Positions 1 to 6,916 of a stretch of 12,083 nucleotides of DNA are shown here, piece by piece. Made by a program: the position numbers and the translations under genes. The notes below the pieces were generated by a model. That model was not told the origin of the DNA and did not search any database. It saw nothing but the letters and a program-made list of their open reading frames with translations. The first letter of the stretch is position 1, and each line of letters begins with the position of its first letter. Source of the DNA: SIG565 sp045651765 (GTDB taxonomy: Bacteria > Bacillota > Clostridia > Oscillospirales > Acutalibacteraceae). The DNA lies in the NCBI GenBank assembly GCA_045651765.1, contig JAZRSY010000007.1, forward strand, positions 1-12,083, given 5' to 3'.

Positions 1-2
1 AA

Positions 3-782
3 GTGCGTGAGAAAGTAATGCTCACCCGCATTGCAATGACCGTTACAATTGTAATAATGTGTCTTGCCGCTATGAGCTTTACCGCCTACGCCTATTTTTC
101 TTACAATGTCACCTCCGGCTCCAACATTATAAAATCGGCAAACTTTGAGGCTAATGTTTCGATAACAATAATGGATTCAAATGACGATCCCGTTACTGTT
201 ACAAAAGAAGGCAAAGTTCAAACCGCAAACTTGGAAGCAGGAAAATATACGATAGAACTCAGCAGAGGAAACAGCACAGCACATAAAGGATTCTGTGTTA
301 TTACCATCGGTGACAAGACTTACTATACCGATCAGATTGGCGTCGATGTAGATAAGGATTTAACTGATGTCACTGTGAAATTTGAACTGTGGTTGTCGTC
401 TCCTACAAAAATCGATGTGCTTTCTCATTGGGGTACATCAGTGTATTACGGCTATAAAGATGAAGGTAGAACTGAAATTTTTATCATTAGTGGCGATAGA
501 CTGGATTTGACTACCAAAACAACGAATAATGATGGTGATAAATCCGAAGACAATACTAATATGTCCGGTGAGGAGATTACCACCACAACTTCCTCCGCCA
601 ACACCACTACAGGTGCGGATGCACCCAATATTTGGGGACATTATGATGGTCAAGGTGTTGTAGAGGTGGTATATCACAATTACAATCCGCCTTCTGGTTA
701 TAATGCTAATACGAATAATCCTTGGGGTTCAGGGAGGGTTATAAGAATAACTAAAGTTGGCAATTATGGAAATTTCACTTAA
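3..782 (+). CDS. Secreted SipW-type signal peptide protein, 5' end probably cut by the window
   Basis: Predicted secreted protein, 259 readable codons ending in TAA. After a basic start (residues 2-9) comes a hydrophobic stretch (about 10-28) and then TAYAYFS (27-33), followed by a Thr/Ser/Gly/Asn stretch and a SANFEA segment. This is the pattern of SipW-dependent signal peptides as in TasA/CalY-type fibre or surface proteins, with cleavage expected after AYA. The middle is beta-rich; residues about 187-208 form a Thr/Ser-rich low-complexity linker, and the tail is rich in Tyr, Asn, Gly and Pro. No LPXTG anchor is seen. The first codon readable is a GTG at base 3 with no room to see a ribosome site, so the true start probably lies upstream; an ATG at 18 has only a weak GAGAAAG two bases before it. 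A hairpin terminator follows. The family assignment rests on the signal peptide only; the mature domain is not recognised. Confidence 0.7.
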   Translation: MREKVMLTRIAMTVTIVIMCLAAMSFTAYAYFSYNVTSGSNIIKSANFEANVSITIMDSNDDPVTVTKEGKVQTANLEAGKYTIELSRGNSTAHKGFCVITIGDKTYYTDQIGVDVDKDLTDVTVKFELWLSSPTKIDVLSHWGTSVYYGYKDEGRTEIFIISGDRLDLTTKTTNNDGDKSEDNTNMSGEEITTTTSSANTTTGADAPNIWGHYDGQGVVEVVYHNYNPPSGYNANTNNPWGSGRVIRITKVGNYGNFT

Positions 783-800
783 TGTAAATCAATAAATGTA

Positions 801-843
801 TAATCAAAAAGCTCTACGTAGATTACGTAGAGCTTTTTGATTA
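801..843. terminator. Bidirectional terminator, perfect 20-bp stem
   Basis: A perfect 20-bp inverted repeat (801-820 paired with 824-843) with a three-base loop GAT. The GC core GCTCTACGTA is flanked by five A on one side and five T on the other, so it can end transcripts from both strands. It sits between the convergent genes ending at 782 and 847. Confidence 0.9.
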
Positions 844-846
844 TAG

Positions 847-1407
847 TTATTGTTTTAAAGATACAAATTTGATATCGGCATTTTTATTATACAACTTTTT
901 TGATTCGGAAATTAAATCTTTATTGCACGACAACTCTTTTATACGATTGATACTGCCCTGCGGTTCAGTTGCATAGTTTTCTTCCCATAAATTTTCAAAT
1001 GAAAGTTTTTTATCTTTAATTGTTATATATCCGTAATGATCTACTCCGCCACCAACTGTGTAATAAAATATACCAGGATAATTAATGTTGTCTGAACTAA
1101 AAAATCTAACAGTACCAGTGAGAAAATCTTGTTCACCAATTAATTCAACAGATTTTTCGTATGTGTAAACAGATAATTTTGTGTTTTCATGAACGAGCAA
1201 ATCATCAATGTTATTTCCGTCAATATCTTTAATATAATAATATAAGTCATCTTGCTTATTTTTCAACTCATTTAAAATTTTTTCATATGAAGATATCTTT
1301 TCATGGTTTGACAAACTATTATCGGAGAATGTTCCTTCTGAGTGTCTGCAGGCTGTAAGCATAAATATCAAACATAACGACATAAATAAAATAGTGATTT
1401 TTTTCAT
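847..1407 (-). CDS. Putative lipoprotein with one Asp-rich repeat motif
   Basis: Predicted membrane-anchored lipoprotein of 186 residues. The signal peptide is MKK plus a hydrophobic run ending in the lipobox LTAC with Cys20. Residues 61-71 read DIDGNNIDDLL, a D-x-D-G-N-x-x-D pattern resembling the calcium-loop motif of FG-GAP/VCBS-type or related repeats that are common in Clostridia lipoproteins; only one copy is seen. The rest is beta-rich, with a YYTVGGGVDHYGY segment near residues 126-139. The ATG at 1407 is chosen because AGGAGTG (1414-1420) lies at ribosome-site distance; a GTG three codons upstream falls inside that site. It is a single gene with its own promoter at 1437-1465 and ends at the shared terminator. 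Its function is unknown and the motif call is tentative. Confidence 0.75.
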   Translation of the reverse strand: MKKITILFMSLCLIFMLTACRHSEGTFSDNSLSNHEKISSYEKILNELKNKQDDLYYYIKDIDGNNIDDLLVHENTKLSVYTYEKSVELIGEQDFLTGTVRFFSSDNINYPGIFYYTVGGGVDHYGYITIKDKKLSFENLWEENYATEPQGSINRIKELSCNKDLISESKKLYNKNADIKFVSLKQ

Positions 1408-1436
1408 AACAAACACTCCTAAAATATTCTAATTTG

Positions 1437-1465
1437 AGTATATCATACGGTTAATTTTAATGCAA
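1437..1465 (-). promoter_or_regulatory. Sigma-A promoter for the lipoprotein gene
   Basis: Reading the minus strand: TTGCAT (1460-1465), a 17-base spacer, and TATACT (1437-1442) preceded by TGA, which is an extended -10. It lies 30 bases upstream of the lipoprotein start at 1407. Confidence 0.65.
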
Positions 1466-1550
1466 TAATTAATAGCATATTTTATAATAGGTGTTCAAAT
1501 ATAGCATCAACATGTTGCTCTTACAATGAATTATCTGTTTATTTTTTATA

Positions 1551-1579
1551 TTGCAACCACTATAAAACTATGGTATAAT
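1551..1579 (+). promoter_or_regulatory. Sigma-A promoter, extended -10
   Basis: TTGCAA (1551-1556), a 17-base spacer, and a perfect TATAAT (1574-1579) preceded by TGG. It drives the membrane protein gene at 1660 through a leader of roughly 70 bases. The divergent region 1408-1659 holds this promoter and the opposing one at 1437-1465; nothing else is seen there. Confidence 0.75.
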
Positions 1580-1659
1580 TCATATTGTATTAAAATAGAG
1601 TTAAAAATTTGTCCCTGATTTAACACAAACATATAATACATATATAGGTGGTGATTGAT

Positions 1660-2094
1660 ATGAAAAAGAAAATAATCATATATGTGTTTTCTATTTTGAT
1701 TTTAATTACTGCGATTGTTTTTATTATAGGGGCAATACAGTCGTATAATTATGATATAACAAACAATCCTGATGATAAGTGGGTAGGATTTGGCTCAGTT
1801 TTAACCTTAATGGTTGGCGGTTTTGTTGTTTTTTACGAATTCGATTTGTTTTATACGGCATATTACTTTTTAATAAAACCTAAAACAAAAGCAAAATCAA
1901 TACTTAATATTCTTGCCAATTTTACTTTAGTGATTATGTATTTTACTGATTCTATATCACATTTTCTATTTAAGTATATATCAGAAATATTTGGCGAAGA
2001 AGTAATTTTGTTATTTACTTTGTTTTTCACATATGTTGTTTTGCGAATTGCTTGTGCTGTAATTCCGGTCAGACAATCTGCTAAAGAAAATTAA
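1660..2094 (+). CDS. Small integral membrane protein, function unknown
   Basis: A 144-residue protein not recognised as a known family. After MKKK there are four likely membrane segments at residues about 5-26, 43-71, 81-104 and 115-135, with short polar loops (about 27-42 acidic/Asn-rich; about 73-79 Lys-rich, PKTKAK). The basic N-terminus and the Lys-rich second loop suggest that both face the cytoplasm. The ATG at 1660 is preceded by AGGTGGTGA (1646-1654), five bases away; a GTG at 1648 lies inside this ribosome site and is rejected. The gene stands alone between its own promoter (1551-1579) and a hairpin terminator (2152-2181). It is very AT-rich with many Phe/Ile/Leu codons, as expected for a membrane protein. 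No catalytic motif is visible. Confidence 0.75.
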   Translation: MKKKIIIYVFSILILITAIVFIIGAIQSYNYDITNNPDDKWVGFGSVLTLMVGGFVVFYEFDLFYTAYYFLIKPKTKAKSILNILANFTLVIMYFTDSISHFLFKYISEIFGEEVILLFTLFFTYVVLRIACAVIPVRQSAKEN

Positions 2095-2151
2095 AGAAAA
2101 TCAAGTTTTAGGTCACATTTCATTCGTGTCATTAAGTTCGAAATACCAAAA

Positions 2152-2181
2152 ATCCCGTTCGCGCAAGTGAGCGGGGTTTTT
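2152..2181 (+). terminator. Rho-independent terminator with GCAA tetraloop
   Basis: An 11-pair stem (2152-2162 with 2167-2177, including several G-T wobble pairs) closes on GCAA, a GNRA tetraloop, and is followed by a T run. It ends transcription of the membrane protein gene. Confidence 0.85.
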
Positions 2182-2206
2182 ATTTTAAACATAAGTTAAT
2201 AAAACA

Positions 2207-2235
2207 TTGATTTAGTTTTATTCGTATGTTATAAT
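2207..2235 (+). promoter_or_regulatory. Sigma-A promoter, extended -10
   Basis: TTGATT (2207-2212), a 17-base spacer, and a perfect TATAAT (2230-2235) preceded by TGT. It lies 32 bases upstream of the hydrolase start codon. Confidence 0.75.
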
Positions 2236-2267
2236 ATTTACATAAAATTTTTTAGCAGGTGATACAT

Positions 2268-3164
2268 ATGAAAATTGTTCGCTTTGAAACAACATTAGAG
2301 TGCAAAATCCCTTATTCTGACGAAAAAAGAGAATACACCGATTACGGTGTGTTAATTCTGCCCGATTCTTATTCGGAAGATAAAAACAGTCCGACCAGAA
2401 TGGTTATAAACTGCCATGGCGCAGGTGGCACAATATCGACCGATGATTCACAAATAGAGCACCAAACCTTAACCAAATATTTATTGGCTAACGGCTATGC
2501 CGTTATGGATGTTAACGGTTTGCCGGAAAAATATGCCGAAGAATTTGATATAGACCCTCGCAACAACATAGGCTCCGGCATGGCAATGGATTTTTATTTT
2601 GCAGCCTATGATTATTGTATTAACAACTTTAACCTTTATAAAGAAATTTTTGTTCACGGCGGCTCAATGGGCGGCATAACCAGCACCAACTTTGTTTTAA
2701 GCAAAAAGGTGCCTGTTATTGCTCAAACCTGTTTCTGCCCGGTTTTAGATACATACAACGAAATGTTCTTGCACCCGTGGTGCGATGGTCTGCCAAAATT
2801 TGCAATGGGCAAAATTTTCTCGTTTGAAAAAGACGACGAAGGCAATTACATTTACGATGAAGAAAAATTAAGGCCATATAACCCAATGCAGAGCACCGTT
2901 GTTCATCCCTGCCCGGTTTATTTTTGCCAATGCGAAAATGATGGTGTAGTTTCGCCTGAAATTACCAAACAATATATTGAAAGGGCAAAAAGCCAAGGCG
3001 TTGAAACCCAGTTAGTATTATTCCCCGAGGGTGGCCACGAGCCGCAAGATTACGGCGAGCCACTTAAAGAGGTTAGCGGTATAGATGTGTTCGAGGGCGA
3101 AAAATTAGAAATAAGGCCCGGTGTTGAAGGCGCATTCGTTTGGATTAACAGCCGTAATAAATAA
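2268..3164 (+). CDS. Alpha/beta-hydrolase (esterase/peptidase-like), cytoplasmic
   Basis: A 298-residue serine hydrolase of the alpha/beta-hydrolase fold. Visible landmarks are the oxyanion-hole motif HGAGG (50-54), the nucleophile elbow GGSMGG with Ser133, an acid candidate Asp225 in ENDGVV, and His257 in GGHEP, in the expected order and spacing. An insertion between the elbow and the acid (about 155-205; Cys, Trp and acidic residues) probably forms a lid over the active site. There is no signal peptide, so it should act in the cytoplasm. The start at 2268 is chosen for AGGTGAT (2257-2263) upstream; a GTG at 2259 is inside that site. It is a single gene with its own promoter and terminator. 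The substrate cannot be told from the sequence; an esterase of sugar esters or small acyl esters is possible. Confidence 0.88.
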   Translation: MKIVRFETTLECKIPYSDEKREYTDYGVLILPDSYSEDKNSPTRMVINCHGAGGTISTDDSQIEHQTLTKYLLANGYAVMDVNGLPEKYAEEFDIDPRNNIGSGMAMDFYFAAYDYCINNFNLYKEIFVHGGSMGGITSTNFVLSKKVPVIAQTCFCPVLDTYNEMFLHPWCDGLPKFAMGKIFSFEKDDEGNYIYDEEKLRPYNPMQSTVVHPCPVYFCQCENDGVVSPEITKQYIERAKSQGVETQLVLFPEGGHEPQDYGEPLKEVSGIDVFEGEKLEIRPGVEGAFVWINSRNK

Positions 3165-3169
3165 AAATA

Positions 3170-3202
3170 AAAAATAGAGTTCGTAAAGAACTCTATTTTT
3201 TT
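3170..3202. terminator. Bidirectional terminator, 13-bp stem
   Basis: A perfect 13-bp stem (3170-3182 with 3188-3200), a five-base loop GTAAA, and A and T runs on either side. It separates the convergent hydrolase and XRE regulator genes. Confidence 0.88.
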
Positions 3203-3225
3203 ATGCATAAAAGCAATGCTGAAAA

Positions 3226-3486
3226 TTAGTCTTGCTTTTCTTGGTTTAATAATTCTTCAAAACTGACATTAAAAATTTTCTTTAGGGCGATTAATTCTAT
3301 GTCGGTTACAAAACGCTGCCCACTTTCAATTCGTTGAATAGCGTTTTTATCAACATCTATGCCTAATAATTGCAGATTATCTGCTAAAATTCTTTGAGAC
3401 ATTTTAGGAATATGATTTTTTCTTAATTGATAAATTTTTTCTCCACAAATATTATTTTTACCTGTTATTGATTTATTTTTAAACAT
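3226..3486 (-). CDS. XRE-family helix-turn-helix regulator
   Basis: A DNA-binding protein of 86 residues consisting of almost nothing but a Cro/CI-type HTH_3 domain. From about residue 15 (GEKIYQLRK) it follows the family pattern: a first helix, then SQRILADNLQLLGI as helix and turn, DKNAIQRIESGQRFVTD as recognition helix and turn, and IALKKIFNVSFEELL at the end. The ATG at 3486 is preceded by AAAGGTGG (3492-3499 on the minus strand); a GTG inside that site would add three residues and is rejected. It is divergent from the operon at 3587-4453. Copies of TGACATT lie between them, so it probably represses itself and that operon. No ligand-binding domain is present, so the inducing signal is unknown. 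Confidence 0.88.
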   Translation of the reverse strand: MFKNKSITGKNNICGEKIYQLRKNHIPKMSQRILADNLQLLGIDVDKNAIQRIESGQRFVTDIELIALKKIFNVSFEELLNQEKQD

Positions 3487-3500
3487 TTTTTCCACCTTTT

Positions 3501-3569
3501 TGACATTCAGTGCTTGACAAAAATATTATATGTTAATATAATGTAAATAATGACATTCACAAAATGTCA
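3501..3569. promoter_or_regulatory. Candidate XRE operator region, TGACATT half-sites
   Basis: An inverted repeat, TGACATT (3551-3557), five bases, AATGTCA (3563-3569), lies at the expected transcription start of the plus-strand promoter. A third identical half-site, TGACATT(C), is at 3501-3507 just upstream of the promoter -35 and close to the start of the XRE gene. The sites bracket the promoter, so the neighbouring XRE protein could repress the operon and itself. The symmetry is seen directly; the binding is inferred. Confidence 0.6.
3514..3542 (+). promoter_or_regulatory. Perfect consensus sigma-A promoter
   Basis: TTGACA (3514-3519), a 17-base spacer, and TATAAT (3537-3542), matching the consensus at every position. 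Transcription should start around 3549-3550, directly beside the inverted repeat at 3551-3569. A promoter this strong normally implies tight repression. Confidence 0.85.
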
Positions 3570-3586
3570 AAAAAGGAGGAATTTAA

Positions 3587-3916
3587 ATGAAATTTTGTTC
3601 AAAATGTGGCAAAGAAGTAATGGAAGAAGCGGTAATATGCACTAATTGCGGCTGTTCTTTGGGTTCGGAAAACAAAAAAGAAACCAAAGGCGGCAATGAT
3701 GGATTAGCAGTTGCAGCAAAAATATTTTTAATTTTAGGTTGTATTGCACAAGGCTGGCTTTTATTGCCGCTTGCTTGGTGTTTACCTATAACCATTTCTA
3801 TATGTAATAAAATGAAAACCAATGAGCCGATAGATGCAGGCTTAAAAGTATGTGCATTATTATTTGTTAATTTAATAGGCGGAATATTATTGTTATGTCG
3901 TTCTGATGATAAATAA
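3587..3916 (+). CDS. Zinc-ribbon membrane protein
   Basis: A 109-residue protein with an N-terminal zinc ribbon, CSKC (Cys4, Cys7) and CTNC (Cys18, Cys21), a spacing typical of the short zinc-ribbon domains at the start of many Firmicutes membrane proteins. A Lys/Gly-rich linker (27-38) follows. Then come hydrophobic segments at about 41-56, 57-73 and 86-104, giving two or three membrane passes and a short charged tail (RSDDK). The ribbon should lie in the cytoplasm. The ribosome site AAAGGAGGA is strong. It is the first gene of an operon with the lipoprotein that starts 18 bases downstream, under the consensus promoter and candidate XRE operator. The exact role is unknown; a sensor or scaffold at the membrane is a guess. 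Confidence 0.8.
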   Translation: MKFCSKCGKEVMEEAVICTNCGCSLGSENKKETKGGNDGLAVAAKIFLILGCIAQGWLLLPLAWCLPITISICNKMKTNEPIDAGLKVCALLFVNLIGGILLLCRSDDK

Positions 3917-3934
3917 ATTTTAAAGGAGTAAATT

Positions 3935-4453
3935 ATGAAAAAGTTTTTAAGTATTTTAATGATATTGGCTATTTGCTTAACTTTGGGTGCCTGCTCGTAT
4001 GAAAGCGAACCTAAAAAAGAAACCTCAACCGAAACATCTTCTCAAGAAACTGTTAAAGATGATGTATTTAAACTAAATGATGTTGCAGTATTTGAAGATT
4101 TAAAATTTAGTGCAACAGAAATTAAAGAAACAGCCGGAGAAAGTTTTTTTGAAGCCGACGAAGGTAATATTTTTGTTGGTGTAAAATTTGCTGTTGAAAA
4201 TATTTCTAAAGAAGAACAAAATATTAGTTCAATATTATTGTTTGAAGCATATGCCGATGATGTAAAATGTGATTATTCATTTACAGCTACTGCAGCTTTT
4301 GATGGTGGCACACTTGATGGAAGCATAGCGCCTGGTAAGAAAATGGTAGGCTGGTATGCCGTGGAAATCCCAAAAAATTGGAAAACATTAGAACTTGAGG
4401 TTCAAGGCTCTTGGTTATCTAATAATTCGGCTACATTTGTTTTTGAAAAATAA
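3935..4453 (+). CDS. Lipoprotein with DUF4352-like (immunoglobulin-like) domain
   Basis: Predicted lipoprotein of 172 residues, with signal peptide MKKF plus a hydrophobic run ending in LGAC (Cys20). A Glu/Thr/Ser-rich flexible linker (about 21-43) holds the domain off the membrane. The C-terminal domain (about 44-172) has the features of DUF4352/telokin-like proteins: FKLNDVAVFEDLKF at its start, FVGVKFAVENISKEEQNIS (the usual 'v.V.v.N.s...' strand) and SIAPGKKMVGWYAVEIPKNW (the usual 'l.pG....g...f.vP' strand). These domains are found in many secreted Firmicutes lipoproteins; the ligand is not known. AAAGGAG precedes the start. It is co-transcribed with the zinc-ribbon membrane protein and ends at the 4463-4490 terminator. 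The family call is from pattern memory and fairly secure. Confidence 0.82.
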   Translation: MKKFLSILMILAICLTLGACSYESEPKKETSTETSSQETVKDDVFKLNDVAVFEDLKFSATEIKETAGESFFEADEGNIFVGVKFAVENISKEEQNISSILLFEAYADDVKCDYSFTATAAFDGGTLDGSIAPGKKMVGWYAVEIPKNWKTLELEVQGSWLSNNSATFVFEK

Positions 4454-4462
4454 ATTTAATTT

Positions 4463-4490
4463 AAAAGGCGGCAAGATTGCTGCCTTTTTT
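4463..4490 (+). terminator. Rho-independent terminator
   Basis: An 11-pair stem (4463-4473 with 4478-4488, one G-T pair), loop AGAT, followed by T residues. It ends the zinc-ribbon/lipoprotein operon. Confidence 0.88.
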
Positions 4491-4569
4491 ATTTTAACCA
4501 TTTAAACTCTGCCACATATTATGTTATAGAAGTTTTATCTTCAAATCTTTTTGAAACGGAGGCTAATAT

Positions 4570-5382
4570 ATGGCAGATTTTAACATAAACAACGAAAATT
4601 GCGATTTTAAAGAGGCCTGCTGCATAGATGCCGGAAGAATTTATGATTCTTGCTGCGACAGAGATTGCCTTGAAGATTTGCGTTGCTTTTTTACTGCCGA
4701 TGCTCAGGCTAAAATTAACCAAGCCAAGAGCGTTAAATTGCGTTCGGCCGAGGTGGTAAGCGCCAGCATAGATGTAGAGCCTGTTAATTTTAACAGGGGA
4801 TTTTTCTCTTGTGATATTACATTCTACTTTATTGTTGAGTTAGAGGTTTGCTTGTCTAACCACGGTTGCCCAAGCATTGTTAAGGGTGCCACCTGTTTTA
4901 ACAAACGCGTAATTTTATTTGGCAGCGACGGCAATGTTAAGGTATTTACCAGCGCAATAGGTGCAAAGGGTTGCTTCAAAACAACCGAAAACACCTCGAA
5001 TATGCCACGTTGCGTGGTGCAGAGTGTTGACCCTGTTGCATTATCGTCAAGGTTAGGCGTTGTTAGGGATTGTTACGAAAATGTTTGCGCCTTCCCTAAA
5101 ACCGTTACCGATATTTTAGGCGGACCTATTGTAACCGATATTCCTGCTTGTTCGCCAACTGTGTATGTAACGCTTGGTTTGTTTACTGTTGTGCAACTTA
5201 TTAGGCAGGTTCAAATGCTTATACCGGTTTATGATTTTTGTATGCCCGAAAAACAATGCACCGACACCACCGACCAACCTTGCGATGTGTTTAAGAAAAT
5301 TAAATTCCCCACCGACGATTTCTTCCCCCCAAGACCTTACGACATTAGCGATGGCTGCGGCTGTGGCTGTAACGAAAAATAA
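4570..5382 (+). CDS. Cysteine-rich protein, possibly spore-associated
   Basis: A 270-residue protein with 22 cysteines. A cluster at the N-terminus (Cys11, 17, 18, 28, 29, 33, 39, in segments such as EACC and IYDSCCDRDCLEDLRCFF) is followed by single Cys residues spread through the centre, and the tail ends in DGCGCGC. Residues about 55-100 contain SASIDVEPVNFNRGFFS, a segment I associate with a conserved family of Clostridia proteins whose members share 'IYDSC-DCLEDL' and 'DVEPVPFNRGF' motifs. I do not know an assigned function; the high Cys content recalls cross-linked coat or exosporium proteins, which is inference. There is no signal peptide or clear membrane segment apart from a hydrophobic strand near 195-215. 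A CGGAGG ribosome site (4557-4562) supports the start. No convincing -35 is seen upstream; the region has only CATATTAT at 4515-4522, which could be a sporulation-sigma -10 but is weak. It is a single gene ending at 5393-5420. Confidence 0.78.
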   Translation: MADFNINNENCDFKEACCIDAGRIYDSCCDRDCLEDLRCFFTADAQAKINQAKSVKLRSAEVVSASIDVEPVNFNRGFFSCDITFYFIVELEVCLSNHGCPSIVKGATCFNKRVILFGSDGNVKVFTSAIGAKGCFKTTENTSNMPRCVVQSVDPVALSSRLGVVRDCYENVCAFPKTVTDILGGPIVTDIPACSPTVYVTLGLFTVVQLIRQVQMLIPVYDFCMPEKQCTDTTDQPCDVFKKIKFPTDDFFPPRPYDISDGCGCGCNEK

Positions 5383-5392
5383 GGGTAAAAAC

Positions 5393-5420
5393 AAACCCCC
5401 AAAGAACACTTTGGGGGTTT
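5393..5420. terminator. Bidirectional terminator, 12-bp stem
   Basis: A perfect 12-bp stem (5393-5404 with 5409-5420), loop AACA, with five G-C pairs. The T run is better on the minus strand (TTTGTTTTTA), serving the phosphohexomutase gene; it also closes the cysteine-rich gene on the plus strand. Confidence 0.85.
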
Positions 5421-5428
5421 AGGTTTAA

Positions 5429-6904
5429 CTATTTATAACTCGAAAGGTCTAAGTGATTGAAGGTGCTAAAAAATTCTTTAAAATAATCCACCGTTTTTTG
5501 CACGCCGCCGGTAGCGGTACTTTCAAAGTTAATTGGCATAACGGGGTCGTGCACGCTAAGGCGCAGCAACATCCAACCAAACGGGGTGGTAATTCTAATG
5601 CCCTCGCGGTTGTCGTCGGCGATAATGCAGTCGGGTTTTTGCTCGGCAAATTTTTGCAGTTCGGTTATAACCTGGTTGCCATATTCTTTAAAATCGGGTG
5701 TGGTTATATTTAGGCGGATTTCTCTTTCTTCGGCCGGCATTTCCAGGTTTTTAAGCAACAAATCAAAATCGTTACCTTTAGCAAGTTCTATAACAATTTT
5801 GGTGGCTAAATATGCGCCGTCGTCTAAAAAATAGTTTTCTCTAAGGGCTGCGTGGCCGCTGGTTTCTATGGCTAAGGGGCAGTTTATACCTTGATTACAT
5901 AGTTCTATTGCTTTGTTAATAACATTTTTATAGCCGCGTTTGTAACGGTAATGCTTACCGCCGAGTTCACAGTTAATGAACTTTTTAAGGCCGTCGGATG
6001 TTACGGAATCGGTAACAATGGTGGCGCCTTCGTTGCCCTGCATTGCTATTATGGCAGCCAGTGCTATAAGGCGGTTGCGGTTAATTTCGTTGCCGTTTTT
6101 ATCCACACAGCCTGCACGGTCAACATCGGTATCGAAAATAATGCCTAAATCGGCCTTGTTGTTTTTAACGGCTGCACAAATGCTTTCCATGGCCTGTTTG
6201 TTTTCGGGGTTGGGAATGTGGTTGGGAAACATTCCGTCGGGCTCTAAAAATTGGCTGCCTGTAATGTCGGCACCGAGCGGTTTTAACACATTTTCGGCAT
6301 AAAATCCACCTGCACCGTTGCCTGCATCTACAATAATTTTATAATTTTTAAGCGGCAGGCTTTCGGCCGTTTTGTTAAGCGAAGTGCAAATAATATCTTT
6401 AAGTATTTCGGCATATGTATTCATAAAATCAATTTTGGTTACCTTGCCATCACTAATTGGTAGGCGTGTGCCAGAATTTGCTAAATCAACAATTTCGGCA
6501 ATATCAGGTGAATCCAAGCCGCCGTTTTTGGTAAAAAACTTAAGGCCGTTGCGGTCGAACGGGTGGTGTGAAGCCGTAATTTGAATGGCGGCATCGCAGT
6601 CGGCCTTTACGGTGGTCATAAACATTGCAGGGGTTGAAGAAAGCGAGCAATCCAAAACATTGACACCCGCTAATAAAAGTTGGCTTAAGGCTGCTGCCTT
6701 AATGTCATTGGCTGTTATTCTGGAATCGTGCCCAATAGAAATTGTAAGGTCGGACCCCGGTTTGTTTAGTTTTTTGCTTAGCCAAAAAACAAATGCGGCC
6801 GTAATATCTTTAACGGCATTTTCGGTTAAATTAACGGCATTCCCACCCTTGTCGCTGGCAATACCTCTAATATCGGTGCCGCTTTTAAGCTCGTTATAAT
6901 TCAT
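5429..6904 (-). CDS. Phosphohexomutase (phosphomannomutase/phosphoglucomutase family)
   Basis: A 491-residue alpha-D-phosphohexomutase that interconverts sugar 1- and 6-phosphates (glucose or mannose) to feed nucleotide-sugar and cell-wall synthesis; cytoplasmic. All four family domains are visible in order: FGTDxRG-like SGTDIRG (8-14), the phosphoserine loop TASHHP with Ser112, the metal loop DTDVDR (258-263), the sugar-specificity loop ETSGH (347-351), and the phosphate-binding RLSVHDP (448-454). The loops differ from the common DGDADR and GEMSGH, and TASHHPFDRNGLKFF resembles the cyanobacterial/plant-type branch, so the substrate is not fixed. The start at 6904 follows AAAGGAGA at a normal distance. 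The same strand carries a 36-codon gene immediately upstream, with probable co-transcription; the stop codon of that gene overlaps this ribosome site. Confidence 0.93.
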   Translation of the reverse strand: MNYNELKSGTDIRGIASDKGGNAVNLTENAVKDITAAFVFWLSKKLNKPGSDLTISIGHDSRITANDIKAAALSQLLLAGVNVLDCSLSSTPAMFMTTVKADCDAAIQITASHHPFDRNGLKFFTKNGGLDSPDIAEIVDLANSGTRLPISDGKVTKIDFMNTYAEILKDIICTSLNKTAESLPLKNYKIIVDAGNGAGGFYAENVLKPLGADITGSQFLEPDGMFPNHIPNPENKQAMESICAAVKNNKADLGIIFDTDVDRAGCVDKNGNEINRNRLIALAAIIAMQGNEGATIVTDSVTSDGLKKFINCELGGKHYRYKRGYKNVINKAIELCNQGINCPLAIETSGHAALRENYFLDDGAYLATKIVIELAKGNDFDLLLKNLEMPAEEREIRLNITTPDFKEYGNQVITELQKFAEQKPDCIIADDNREGIRITTPFGWMLLRLSVHDPVMPINFESTATGGVQKTVDYFKEFFSTFNHLDLSSYK

Positions 6905-6916
6905 AAAAAATCTCCT

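Noticed and set aside
3501..3569. Repeats in the XRE intergenic region as a CRISPR-like or attachment site
   Set aside because: Only three seven-base half-sites at irregular spacing and no integrase or cas gene; an operator explains them better.
4515..4522. Possible sporulation sigma-E type -10 (CATATTAT) before the cysteine-rich gene
   Set aside because: Only six of eight bases fit and no matching -35 was found, so it is mentioned in the gene entry but not listed as a promoter.
5116..5422. Open frames overlapping the cysteine-rich gene in other frames
   Set aside because: No ribosome sites, odd composition, and they run into the terminator; the cysteine-rich frame has a good start signal.
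5449..6899. Several open frames on the plus strand opposite the phosphohexomutase gene
   Set aside because: They lie wholly antisense to a clearly coding gene, lack ribosome sites and match no known motif.
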